Program-made: the position numbers and the translations under genes
Assembly: GCF_963678875.1 (NCBI RefSeq)
Contig: NZ_OY787456.1
Location: forward strand, 248,001-312,000
From: an uncultured Hyphomonas sp.
GTDB taxonomy: Bacteria; Pseudomonadota; Alphaproteobacteria; Caulobacterales; Hyphomonadaceae
Reading direction: 5' to 3'
Length of the DNA: 64,000 bases
Part shown: piece after piece, positions 32,752 through 41,275 of the stretch
Numbering within the stretch: the first letter of the stretch is position 1
Layout of the letters: every line of letters starts with the position of its first letter
Notes under the pieces: model-generated
Databases searched by the model: none
Told to the model about the DNA's origin: nothing
What the model saw: only the letters and a program-made list of their open reading frames with translations

Positions 32752-33954
32752 TTATTCGATGATCTCGACACCTTCGGGGATGACGAAGGCGGGTACCGAC
32801 GCAATGGCCACGTCGCCATCGTCGATCAGCTCGCCGGGGCCGTTCTCGCGCCGTTCATAGGCCGCCACGAGTGACGTGTAGGGCGGGACATAGTCCCAGC
32901 CGCCATTGCCATTGTTCTGCGTGATCTCGAAATGCAGGTGCAGCACCGTCGGTGTGCCGCCGAAATCGTTCGAGACATAGCCGATCGTGTCGCCCGCCTG
33001 CACCGTGTCACCAATGGAGACGGAGAGCCTCTTCATGTTGAGGTGCAGGTATTTGTAGATCCGCCCGCCGGAGCGGAGGTTCACGCTGTAGGAGCCGACA
33101 TTGGAGATGATGCCATCTTCCACGGCGACCACTTCATGGGCTTCGCGATCTGCTGCAGCCGTGGAGCGCTCCGACCGGCAGCTTGCCGGTGTGCCGACAC
33201 GGATGTCCTGCCCCTGGTGGATCTTGCTGATCGGGCAATAGGCCGAATTCCGGTTGGAGGTGCGGGTTTCACAGAAATTGTCTCGCCACGGATATTCGAA
33301 ATTGCGCTCGTCGCACTGGTCGCCGCCGACCATGCCGCCGCCGAAGGTGAACACCATGGACTGCAGGTAGGCCGGGGAGTCCTTGATCGGGAACACCATG
33401 TCCGGCGAAAAGATCATGTCTTCGGGGGCGCCTTCGCCTGTGCCGGGCAACAATGCGCCGGGACCATAGAAGGAGAAGGTCGGCTCTACCGGGGCAGGGG
33501 GCTCGACCGGGTCAGGTGTGTCTGCCGGTGGGGTGGTGTCGGTGTCAGCCGTGTCCGTTGAATCATCCGGTGTGTCGGTTGGGGTGTCAGCAGGCGTATC
33601 GGTGGGTATGTCCGCTGGCGTATCCGCGTCCGGTGTATCTGTATCGGGCGTATCTGTATCTGGCGCGTCCGCATCTGGCGTGACGGCGTCCGGCGTATCC
33701 GTACTGGTATCCGTATCTGCGGGGTCCGTGTCAGGCGTATCGGTGCCGGGATCGGTTGGCTGGTCGCCCGTGCCGTATGGGTCCGTCACCGGTGCGCCGG
33801 GGGGCGGCGGTCCGGGGGCGCCGGGCGGCACGGCCGGGCCGGCGTCCGGCGTTGTCGGCGGTGGGCCGCCATCGCCGGGAAAGCGGATGAAATCGCAGGC
33901 CGATACCGTGAGCAGGGCGGCTGCACCGAGCAGGAGGAAACGCTTCCGGGCCAT
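32752..33954 (-). CDS. M23 family metallopeptidase lipoprotein with Asp/Thr/Pro repeats
   Basis: A 400-residue lipoprotein (LLTVSAC, Cys20), last gene of a four-gene operon. Residues about 58-150 are a low-complexity stalk of TDTPDxD-type units. The C-terminal M23 domain keeps the zinc motifs HQGQD (His246, Asp250), LHL (His304) and HLHFE (His339, His341), so it should be an active peptidoglycan endopeptidase. Several cysteines in 214-259 may form disulfides. The start shares one base with the preceding stop (TAATG). Confidence 0.9.
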   Translation of the reverse strand: MARKRFLLLGAAALLTVSACDFIRFPGDGGPPPTTPDAGPAVPPGAPGPPPPGAPVTDPYGTGDQPTDPGTDTPDTDPADTDTSTDTPDAVTPDADAPDTDTPDTDTPDADTPADIPTDTPADTPTDTPDDSTDTADTDTTPPADTPDPVEPPAPVEPTFSFYGPGALLPGTGEGAPEDMIFSPDMVFPIKDSPAYLQSMVFTFGGGMVGGDQCDERNFEYPWRDNFCETRTSNRNSAYCPISKIHQGQDIRVGTPASCRSERSTAAADREAHEVVAVEDGIISNVGSYSVNLRSGGRIYKYLHLNMKRLSVSIGDTVQAGDTIGYVSNDFGGTPTVLHLHFEITQNNGNGGWDYVPPYTSLVAAYERRENGPGELIDDGDVAIASVPAFVIPEGVEIIE

Positions 33955-34610
33955 TAGCGAGACCTCACGGCAACAAGGGAGTCTGCGATGGACAGGGCGT
34001 CTTCCTCGCTGATGCAGTCTGCATGCTCACCATCCGCCACGGTGCATTCGAATTCGATGAGGTAATCGGCGCCATATTTGGTGAAGGCCACCTGCGCGCC
34101 GCTCATGGTGGGAATGAAGCGCATGGGTGTTTCCGTCGTGCCGGGCGCGCGCTCGCCGATGATCTCGTTCGTGCCATTGACGACGATGTTGTAATCCGTT
34201 CCCGGATAGAAGGCGAAATAGCCATCGCTCAGCGGCTGGAATTTCACGTCGGATTCGGCGCCCTGCGGCAGCACGATCCCGGTGGGCAGCATGACCGGCA
34301 CCGGCGGCGGATCACCCTCCTGCGAGGCGGCCATGAAATTCCCGTTGCTGCCGGAGTTCGACGCGACATCATCGCGGGCGGCCAGCCAGTCGATCTCGGC
34401 TTCCTGGCTCATGGCCTGCGTGTAGACAGGCTTGTCCGCTTCGTCCGCGGCCGCGGTCTCTTCCACCGGGGCGGTTTCTGCCACCGGTGCGGAGACGTCG
34501 CTGCCGGCATCGTCGCCCATGCCCCGGATGAAATTGTCACAGCCGGCAAGGCCCAGCAGGGCGCAGGCGGGCACCAGGGCAATGGCAATCCGCTTCCTCA
34601 TGGCAATCAT
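33954..34610 (-). CDS. Unknown lipoprotein of the S8/M23 operon
   Basis: A 218-residue protein with a lipoprotein signal (CALLGLAGC). An acidic Ala/Glu/Pro linker (about 35-60) precedes a mostly beta C-terminal domain (about 100-218) with two cysteines. I do not recognise the family. It overlaps the gene on each side (ATGA upstream, TAATG downstream), so all are made together. A role as accessory or substrate-binding factor for the proteases is only a guess. Confidence 0.75.
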   Translation of the reverse strand: MIAMRKRIAIALVPACALLGLAGCDNFIRGMGDDAGSDVSAPVAETAPVEETAAADEADKPVYTQAMSQEAEIDWLAARDDVASNSGSNGNFMAASQEGDPPPVPVMLPTGIVLPQGAESDVKFQPLSDGYFAFYPGTDYNIVVNGTNEIIGERAPGTTETPMRFIPTMSGAQVAFTKYGADYLIEFECTVADGEHADCISEEDALSIADSLVAVRSR

Positions 34611-35203
34611 TCCTTTCCGGGTTGGGCCACATAGTCCGGATCGGCATAGGCGACGCTGTCGACCTGCATGATCCGGCTCTGAATCTGATTGATGGTTGCG
34701 CGAGTCGGTTCCAGGCCGGGCGGCAGGCGGTATCCCAGCCGGATTTCGCCTGAATAGCTGGCGCCGACGAGCCGGAAATCCTGCAGCACGGGATGACGCG
34801 CCTGCAAATTTGTCCAGGCGATGTCGGCCGCGGCGCGGTCACGCTTGAAATTCCGGGAGATGACGTCGATCTCCGGCTCGCCCTTGATGCGGACGATGTA
34901 GATGATCTCCGATCCGTCCTGGCTGACCTGGGCGAGCTTGGTGCCTTCCGGGGCCCTTGTTTCCACCGATGCGGGCAGTTCCGCGGGGCGGACAACGGGC
35001 AGCGCGTCTCCGGGGCGGAGTTCCGGAACCGGCTCCACCTTTTCCCGCACCGCAGGCTGTTTGACCGCTTGCTGAGCGACAGGGGCATGGGCCGGTCCGC
35101 CGGATCCGGCCATCACGAAGATGCCCGTCGCCCCGGCCAGCATGGCAAGGCCTGCCAGACCAAGCGGTCCGCCAAGATGAGGAGGAGGCTGGCCGCCGTT
35201 CAC
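34607..35203 (-). CDS. Membrane-anchored protein with stand-alone I9-like (subtilisin propeptide) domain
   Basis: A 198-residue protein with a single transmembrane helix (about 13-33), a Pro-rich linker (about 40-85) and a globular C-terminal part (about 88-195). That part follows the layout of inhibitor I9/subtilisin propeptides. A first strand IIYIVRIKGEP leads to a helix, then SGEIRLGYRLPP, then a helix INQIQSRIM and the closing strand VAYADPDYVAQ (compare the usual V-x-YVExD). The GTG start directly abuts the S8 protease stop. It could chaperone or inhibit that protease in trans. The I9 reading is inferred. Confidence 0.65.
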   Translation of the reverse strand: MNGGQPPPHLGGPLGLAGLAMLAGATGIFVMAGSGGPAHAPVAQQAVKQPAVREKVEPVPELRPGDALPVVRPAELPASVETRAPEGTKLAQVSQDGSEIIYIVRIKGEPEIDVISRNFKRDRAAADIAWTNLQARHPVLQDFRLVGASYSGEIRLGYRLPPGLEPTRATINQIQSRIMQVDSVAYADPDYVAQPGKE

Positions 35204-37477
35204 TTAGTCACCACCGCCGGAGGTGCCAGCCCGTTCCGGCACGTTTGCAAGGTTCAGGATGCGCCCGCCACAGGGGCGCCGGCACATGCCGTCAGAGCCT
35301 TCGATCGGGGTCGTGCCCGGATAGTCGGAGCAAAGGCCTGCGCATTGCAGGTCCGTACGCGGATCGGTGGCGGCGAGAAGTTCGGAAACCAGCTCGTCGG
35401 AGGTCGCGTCCGGGGTGCGGGCCTTCAGCAGTGCCAGCGCCGCCGAGACGTGCGGGGCCGCCATGGAGGTGCCCTGCTCATAGGCATAGTAGCAGTCCTG
35501 CACGGCTTCACCGGTGACGGGGTCGTAGCAATCGGTCGAGGCCTTGGTGGAAAGAATGCCGTCCGGGCGGGAGTCGTTGTCGTCGTCGCGGGCCATCTCT
35601 CCGCCGGGCGCGAGAATGTCGACACCGTCTCCGAAGTTCGAGTAGGCGGTAATCTCGCCGAGCGCATTGCCTGCCGCCACCGAGATGACATTGTCACAGC
35701 CGCCGGGGGCGTAATAGGCGGTGTCGATCCGGGCATTGCCAGCCGCGGAGACAACGACCGCGCCGCGTTCCGTCACCGTGTCGATTGCATCCTGCAGCGA
35801 GGCCGGGCAATATTCGAAAAGGCCGATCGACAGGTTGATGATGTCGGCCGGATTGTCGTTCCACACTTCGCTGCCGTCTTCGCCTTCGGCCGGGATCAGA
35901 CCAGCGGCCCAGCGGATGGAATCGTTGATGTCGGACAGGCGCCCGCCGCATTTGCCGAGCGCGCGGACCGGCACGATCTTCACGTTCCACGCGCCGCCCG
36001 CGACGCCGGCGCCATTATTGGACGCCGCCGCGCCGATGGTGCCGGCGACATGGGTTCCGTGGAAGGAGTCGGCTGAGCCGGGAACGGCCGGGTTGCAGAG
36101 GTCACCCGGATCGTTCGGATCGGAATCCCGTCCGTCCCCGTCATTCCCCATGCGCGGATCGGAGACCATGTCCCAGCCGGGCGCGATGTTGGCCGAGGCG
36201 GCGATGTCCGGATGACTCATCTGCAGGCCGGTATCGACCACGGCGACGACCACGTCGGAGGAGCCTTCGATGCCCTGCCTGGTCCAGAACTCCTGGAAGC
36301 CCGCGCCGCCAAGCGACTGGCCTTCGCCGTTGCCCCTCGGTTTCATGTCCCATTGCAGGTCCCAGAGCGGGTCATTCGGGGTCACGTTCACCTTGACCGG
36401 CGTTGCGGGGCCGGTGGAGGGTGTCGATCCGGTTGATGTCCCTGTCGAGGAGTCCGCTGGCGGACGGCGGATCATCTGGTTCTCGAAGATGAAGTCCTTC
36501 TCGACATATTCGAACTGGCCGGATGCGCGCAGGTCGTCGACGAAACAATTCGTCGCCAGGATCGGATCGGCCTCGATGGCCTCCAGATCGTTCGGGTCCG
36601 GACATCCCTTGCCTTCATCGATGGCGAGGAAGTTGAGCGACGGGTCTTTCGCATCTTCAGGCGTGAACAGGGTCGGGCCGGCACCGGCCACCTGGATCAC
36701 CATCTGGCCTTCGCGCGACAGGGTCACTTCCGCGTTCATCTTGTACTTCGCCAGCGTGTCCAGCATGACGGCATTCGCGTCGCGCTGGGCGACGATGGCA
36801 TCGCGCGTGACCAGCGAGCGCCGCGAGATCTTGCGGGCAACCCGCTTTTCTTCGAGCGGTGCGGTTTCCAGCGACCGGGGCTGCAGCGAACGGGTCCGCT
36901 TCAGCGGTGCGGGCTGGGCCTCCGCCTTGCTTTCCAGCGCCCGGGTCGCTTCCTCGATCTGCTGCATGGATTGTTCGCGGGCTTTCGGATCGAGCTTCAC
37001 GCGGGGGGCAATGCCCATTTCCGGCTGGAAAAATTCCAGCGAGCGGGACGATGGTGCGCGCGGGGCAGGGGCCGGCGCGGCAGGCGGCTCGTCGAGAGGC
37101 TCTTCCAGCAGCGTCTCGTCTTCGATGTACAATTCACCGTCTTCGATTTCGGCCATGGTCTCGGCCGGGGGAATGTCTGCCGGCTTTGCGATCACGGACA
37201 GGACGGCAAAGGCCGGCTTGTTGGTCGGCTGGCCGGAAATGTCGCTGATCACCTTGCCGGCAATGGCGCGGGCCTCGACCGGAACAGACCGCATCGGATC
37301 GGCCTTGTCGGCATGATCGACAATTGTCTCGCCGGTGATCTGCTTGAGGGAGGCGTCCGCGATCTCGCGGGCGCGGTCCAGGCGCTCTCCCTGTTGGTCG
37401 CATGCCGATACGAGCAGCAGGCTGGTCAGCGCTGCCCCGAACAGGAGACGGGCTGATTTGTTGGACTGGTTCGACAT
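35204..37477 (-). CDS. S8 family serine peptidase, lipoprotein
   Basis: A 757-residue subtilisin-like protease with a lipoprotein signal (LLLVSAC, Cys26). A long N-terminal region (about 30-330), rich in Pro, Glu and Arg, ends in a propeptide-like FEYVEKDFIFEN. The catalytic domain carries Asp415 (AVVDTGLQ), His473 (FHGTHVAGT) and Ser671 (GTSMAAPHVS). Cysteine pairs in the catalytic domain and C-terminal tail fit an exported enzyme. ATG 37477 with GGGGAAC upstream is preferred to an in-frame ATG 11 codons earlier. First gene of the operon. Confidence 0.93.
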   Translation of the reverse strand: MSNQSNKSARLLFGAALTSLLLVSACDQQGERLDRAREIADASLKQITGETIVDHADKADPMRSVPVEARAIAGKVISDISGQPTNKPAFAVLSVIAKPADIPPAETMAEIEDGELYIEDETLLEEPLDEPPAAPAPAPRAPSSRSLEFFQPEMGIAPRVKLDPKAREQSMQQIEEATRALESKAEAQPAPLKRTRSLQPRSLETAPLEEKRVARKISRRSLVTRDAIVAQRDANAVMLDTLAKYKMNAEVTLSREGQMVIQVAGAGPTLFTPEDAKDPSLNFLAIDEGKGCPDPNDLEAIEADPILATNCFVDDLRASGQFEYVEKDFIFENQMIRRPPADSSTGTSTGSTPSTGPATPVKVNVTPNDPLWDLQWDMKPRGNGEGQSLGGAGFQEFWTRQGIEGSSDVVVAVVDTGLQMSHPDIAASANIAPGWDMVSDPRMGNDGDGRDSDPNDPGDLCNPAVPGSADSFHGTHVAGTIGAAASNNGAGVAGGAWNVKIVPVRALGKCGGRLSDINDSIRWAAGLIPAEGEDGSEVWNDNPADIINLSIGLFEYCPASLQDAIDTVTERGAVVVSAAGNARIDTAYYAPGGCDNVISVAAGNALGEITAYSNFGDGVDILAPGGEMARDDDNDSRPDGILSTKASTDCYDPVTGEAVQDCYYAYEQGTSMAAPHVSAALALLKARTPDATSDELVSELLAATDPRTDLQCAGLCSDYPGTTPIEGSDGMCRRPCGGRILNLANVPERAGTSGGGD

Positions 37478-37525
37478 GAGAACGTTCCCCGTGAATCTCT
37501 CAAACAACATCCCAGCCTGCCTAGA

Positions 37526-37533
37526 TTAACCAT
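37526..37533. promoter_or_regulatory. TTAACCAT, consensus CtrA half-site
   Basis: An exact TTAACCAT lies in the 224-base spacer between the S8 protease operon (minus) and the MFS gene (plus), 49 bases before the protease start. It overlaps a CCATATGG palindrome (37531-37538). Single 8-bp matches can occur by chance. Confidence 0.35.
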
Positions 37534-37701
37534 ATGGAAAGATTATGACGCCGTTTCCGTCCTGTCCAATCCAAAGGCATTTATTGGCAGGCCAAAGCGG
37601 CGAATGACCACGCTTCGGGCCCGGCCGCTGACGCCGGGTGATGATCCGGAAAGATAGATTTCCTGTCTGGACAAGGCCGGTGACGCGGCAGAAGAAGGGT
37701 C

Positions 37702-38979
37702 ATGAGCGAGGGGAACAAGGAACCGCCAGACATGTCGCGCCCGGACCGCCGCGGCGCGTTTTTCCTTTTGTTTTTCTGCCTGATGGCCATCGGTGCCGGG
37801 AACACGATGCTGATGGCAGCCGTGCTGCCGCCCCTTTCCCGGGAAGTCGGCCTGCCGGACTGGATGGCCGGCGCCGTGTTTGGCCTGTCGGCCTTTTTCT
37901 GGTCTGTCTTTTCGCCTGTCTGGGGAAAACGCTCGAACCAGTATGGCCGCCGCCCCATCGCGGCACTGGGGCTTGCGGGTTATTCGGTATCGATGATGCT
38001 CCTGTTCCTGTCGGGGCTGGCGGCCAAGACGGGACTGATCACCAATGCCATCGTGATTTTTGCGTGCCTCGCCATTTCCCGCTCCTTCTTCGGTATTTTC
38101 GGGTCCGGCGCGAACCCGGCGGCGCAGGCCTATGTTGCTGACCGGACGAGCCAGGCAGAGCGGCGTGACGAGATCGCTTTTATCTCCTCGGGTTTCAGCG
38201 TCGGTACGGTCGTCGGTCCGGCCTTTGCCGCCGCGCTCGTCGCCTTTGCCGGCATTCTCAGCCCGCTGCTGCTGACGTCGGTCATCGCGGCCATCATGGC
38301 TGCGCTCATCTGGTTCCGCCTGCCCGAGCAGAAAGAGCCGATCACCGACGCGACGCACCTCGATGTCGAAACAAACGCCCGGGGCCTCTGGCATTCGCGG
38401 GATGTATTGCCTTTCCTGGTCTTCGCTGTCTGCCTGTCTCTGGCAACAGGCATCCTGATGCAGGTGTTCGTCTTTGCAGTGATGGACAAGCTGAACGTCG
38501 CCGGGACGCAGGCAGCCCAGTATACCGGCCCGGCCTTCACGGTCGGCGCGATGGCCGTGCTGCTGGCGCAGCTGGTGCTGATCCCGCGTCTGAAACTGAA
38601 GAACAAGACGCTGATGTGGGTCGGCTGTATCCCGCTCCTTTGCGGGGCGCTGCTGATGATCGTGGCGCAGGATTTTGCCACGCTCGTGATGGTGCAGTTC
38701 CTGTTGGGTCTGGGGCAGGGGCTCGCCCGGCCGGGCTTTTCAAGCGGGGCCTCGCTCGCTGTGTCGCCACAGCTGCAGGGCAATGTCGCCGGTCTCGTCA
38801 TTTCGGCGAACGGAATGGGCTATATCGTGACGCCCTTCTTCGGCCTGTTCGTCTACCAGTATATCGGCGCGAACATTCCCTTCATGATCGCTGCCGGACT
38901 ACTGGTCTTCATGGGGCTTTACGCCTATTACGCCCTGCGCGACGGCGTCGGCGAGTTCGATCCGGAAGCAGACCTCTGA
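37702..38979 (+). CDS. MFS transporter (TetA-like drug:H+ antiporter family)
   Basis: A 425-residue protein with twelve hydrophobic helices. Motif A appears as GKRSNQYGRRPIAALG after helix 2, and the N-terminal half contains a motif-C-like Gly/Pro pattern in helix 5 (GFSVGTVVGPAFAA). AGAAGAAGGG precedes the ATG. The closest relatives I recall are TetA/multidrug exporters, but the substrate is unknown. It is convergent with the lytic transglycosylase gene, four bases apart. Confidence 0.9.
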   Translation: MSEGNKEPPDMSRPDRRGAFFLLFFCLMAIGAGNTMLMAAVLPPLSREVGLPDWMAGAVFGLSAFFWSVFSPVWGKRSNQYGRRPIAALGLAGYSVSMMLLFLSGLAAKTGLITNAIVIFACLAISRSFFGIFGSGANPAAQAYVADRTSQAERRDEIAFISSGFSVGTVVGPAFAAALVAFAGILSPLLLTSVIAAIMAALIWFRLPEQKEPITDATHLDVETNARGLWHSRDVLPFLVFAVCLSLATGILMQVFVFAVMDKLNVAGTQAAQYTGPAFTVGAMAVLLAQLVLIPRLKLKNKTLMWVGCIPLLCGALLMIVAQDFATLVMVQFLLGLGQGLARPGFSSGASLAVSPQLQGNVAGLVISANGMGYIVTPFFGLFVYQYIGANIPFMIAAGLLVFMGLYAYYALRDGVGEFDPEADL

Positions 38980-38983
38980 CGGC

Positions 38984-40342
38984 CTAGTTGGTCGAGGCCG
39001 TGCCGGCCACTTGCCCGTTCACCAGCGCCAGCATCTGCTTGGTCGGATAACCGTCCGCCACCACGCCTTGCGTCTTCTGGAACCCCTGCAGCGCGGTGCG
39101 TGTCTTGCGGCCTGGAATACCATCCACGACCCCCGCATCGAAGCCGCGGGAATTGAGGTTGGCCTGCAGGATCTTGATCTCGGCCACGGTCAGCGGCTCG
39201 ATCTCCGTCGGCCAGACGGCGACCGGCACTTTCTTGCCGGTGAACGCATCCCCCGACAGCCCGACGGCGAGCGCGTAGGAGTCGGCATTGTTGTACTTCT
39301 TGAATACCTTGAAATTGTTGAAGATCAGGTATTTCGGCCCAGTCGCGCCTGCCGGCAGCCACAGCTCGGCATAGTCCGCGCCGCCGGTCTCGAAATCACC
39401 GCCGCGGATCGGGATGATGCCATGGCTGCGCCAGGTCTCCATCCGGCGGTCGTTTCCGTCGGCCAGCGAGAAGTCGAAGCCGGTGGGCACGATCACTTCG
39501 ATGCCCCAGGGCTGGCCGGGCGACCAGCCGGAGGATTTCAGATAGTTGGCAGCCGAGGCGAGGGCGTCGCCTTCATTCTTCCAGACGTCCTTTTCACCGT
39601 CGCCGTCGAAATCCTCGGCATAGGCGTAGTAGGTCGACGGCATGAACTGGGTCTGCCCCATGGCCCCGGCCCAGCCGGCGATCAGGTCATCCCGGTGGGC
39701 ATCGCCGCGCTCGACGATCTTCATCAGCGTCAGCAATTCGCGCTCGGCAAAACTCTTGCGGCGGCCTTCGACAGCCATGTTTGCCAGCGTGTTCGGCCCG
39801 TCGAAATTGCCGATGACGGCCCCGAAGGAGGATTCCATGCCCCAGATGGCCGCGATGTATTCGGCATCGACGCCGTATTTCGCTTCGACGGCAGCGAACA
39901 GTTCGGCTTCGTTGTGAAGGTGGGAGGCGCCATTCGAGACGCGGCTGTTGCCCAGCGGCACTTTCAGATAGTCCCAGATCGGCTTTGCAAACTCTGCCTG
40001 GTCACCGATGCCGACGGCTGCCGTCTGGAAGGAAGACCCGAGGTAAAGGTCCAGCGGCTTGATGTCTTCCAGCATCGATTTGACGACCGCCCGGTCATGC
40101 CCGGAGGCAATGGCGCGGGCCGAAAAATCGTCCCGCCAGGCGTCCATGTCACTGTTTCCAGTGGATTTGTAGCTGATCGGCCCTGTGCCCGGAGAAGGTG
40201 AGGGCGCGGGCTGGCTGGGAGCAGGGGGTGGAGAGGACGGCGTGCCGGGAGACGCCTGCGGGCTGTGGGCGCAGGAGACCAGAAGGCCGGCAAGAATTGC
40301 CGCACCGGCGATATGCGAGCGCGCGATCGCGTAGCGTGCCAC
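38984..40342 (-). CDS. Lytic murein transglycosylase (MltB/GH103) with peptidoglycan-binding domain
   Basis: A 452-residue outer-membrane lipoprotein (MARYAIARSHIAGAAILAGLLVSC). A Pro/Ser linker precedes the GH103 catalytic domain with the glutamate in IWGMESSFGAVIGNFDG and the AGAMGQTQFMPSTYYAYA motif. A C-terminal PG_binding_1 domain (about 385-450, NLNSRGFDAGVVDGIPGRKT) follows. I chose GTG 40342 because CAGGAGC lies eight bases upstream and the lipoprotein signal follows at once. ATG 40408 is in frame but has no ribosome site. Confidence 0.91.
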   Translation of the reverse strand: MARYAIARSHIAGAAILAGLLVSCAHSPQASPGTPSSPPPAPSQPAPSPSPGTGPISYKSTGNSDMDAWRDDFSARAIASGHDRAVVKSMLEDIKPLDLYLGSSFQTAAVGIGDQAEFAKPIWDYLKVPLGNSRVSNGASHLHNEAELFAAVEAKYGVDAEYIAAIWGMESSFGAVIGNFDGPNTLANMAVEGRRKSFAERELLTLMKIVERGDAHRDDLIAGWAGAMGQTQFMPSTYYAYAEDFDGDGEKDVWKNEGDALASAANYLKSSGWSPGQPWGIEVIVPTGFDFSLADGNDRRMETWRSHGIIPIRGGDFETGGADYAELWLPAGATGPKYLIFNNFKVFKKYNNADSYALAVGLSGDAFTGKKVPVAVWPTEIEPLTVAEIKILQANLNSRGFDAGVVDGIPGRKTRTALQGFQKTQGVVADGYPTKQMLALVNGQVAGTASTN

Positions 40343-40453
40343 TTTAGATGCTCCTGAAAACAGCCGCGCATGACAGCGCGTGTCCTTGACTCTGATGACC
40401 GGATTCATTACTCGCACCGCTTTCCAATTCCTTATGACCCACGGGGCCATCCC

Positions 40454-40579
40454 ATGAAAGTCCGTTCGTCTCTCAAATCGCTCAAGTCGCGTCACCGCGA
40501 TTGCAAGGTCGTGCGCCGCAAGGGCAAGGTCTATGTGATCAACAAGACCGATCCCCGCTTCAAAGCAAAGCAAGGCTGA
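40454..40579 (+). CDS. rpmJ: 50S ribosomal protein L36 (zinc-independent, YkgO-like)
   Basis: A 41-residue L36. MKVRSSLKSLKSRHRDCKVV and RRKGKVYVINKTDPRFKAKQG show the RpmJ fold, but the CxxC zinc ligands are lost and only one cysteine remains. This is the C-minus form typical of alphaproteobacteria. It is a single gene between divergent and downstream genes. Confidence 0.95.
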   Translation: MKVRSSLKSLKSRHRDCKVVRRKGKVYVINKTDPRFKAKQG

Positions 40580-40610
40580 GCGGAACGTGAATGGGCAATG
40601 AGGCGGTAAA

Positions 40611-41219
40611 ATGACCGCTCGCATTGCCCTCTTCGATCTTGGACGGGTCGTGCTCGACTGGGAGCCGGCCCGTTTGTATTCTCGCCTCCTGCCTGACGCG
40701 GAAGAGCGCGAGCGATTTCTCTCTGAAATCTGTACAATGGCCTGGCACACCCGCCACGATGCGGGCGTGAGCTTTGCCGACAATGCGCCGCCGCTGATCG
40801 CGCAATATCCTCACTATGAAGCCGAGATCCGGGCCTGGGGCGGGTGCTGGATGGAAATGTTCGGCGGCTATATCGATGGCACGCCAGCCCTGATCGATCG
40901 CCTCGAAGAACGCGGCGTACCGCTCTACGCCCTTTCCAACATGCCATCCGAGACCTGGCCGCTGATGCTGGAACATTTCCCGCTGGTGAACCGCTTCCGC
41001 CATACGGTCGTTTCCGGCGATATCGGCCTCGTGAAGCCGGACCCGGCGATCTTCGCGCACACGCTGGAGAAACTGGGCGGCCCGGCGCCGGATGAAGTGT
41101 TTTTCATCGATGACAGCGAGAAGAACATCATCGCCGCCGACGCGCTGGGGTTCCGCACCCATCTCTTCCGCTCTGCTGCGGGGCTTGAGACGGCCCTCAA
41201 GGCAGAAAGCCTTCTCTGA
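40611..41219 (+). CDS. HAD family hydrolase (YihX-like)
   Basis: A 202-residue haloacid dehalogenase-like phosphatase. Motif I is LFDLGRVVLDWEP (nucleophile Asp; DxG instead of DxD, as in YihX-type members). Motif II is LYALSNMP, the motif III Lys is in VKPDPAIF, and motif IV is FFIDDSEKNI. This suggests a sugar-phosphate or small phosphoester substrate. It lies 31 bases after rpmJ. Confidence 0.9.
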   Translation: MTARIALFDLGRVVLDWEPARLYSRLLPDAEERERFLSEICTMAWHTRHDAGVSFADNAPPLIAQYPHYEAEIRAWGGCWMEMFGGYIDGTPALIDRLEERGVPLYALSNMPSETWPLMLEHFPLVNRFRHTVVSGDIGLVKPDPAIFAHTLEKLGGPAPDEVFFIDDSEKNIIAADALGFRTHLFRSAAGLETALKAESLL

Positions 41220-41275
41220 CAGCCTGACAGAAAGAGGTCATTGCCCGGCCGCATTGGACGGGTAGTATCGCCCCC

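Noticed and set aside
33486..33780. Repeat array considered as a CRISPR or satellite
   Set aside because: The repeats are in-frame codons for the Asp/Thr/Pro stalk of the M23 lipoprotein. There are no regular spacers or cas genes.
40343..40783. Upstream extension of the lytic transglycosylase frame
   Set aside because: It would overlap rpmJ and the HAD gene on the other strand and hide the lipoprotein signal; GTG 40342 has a good ribosome site.
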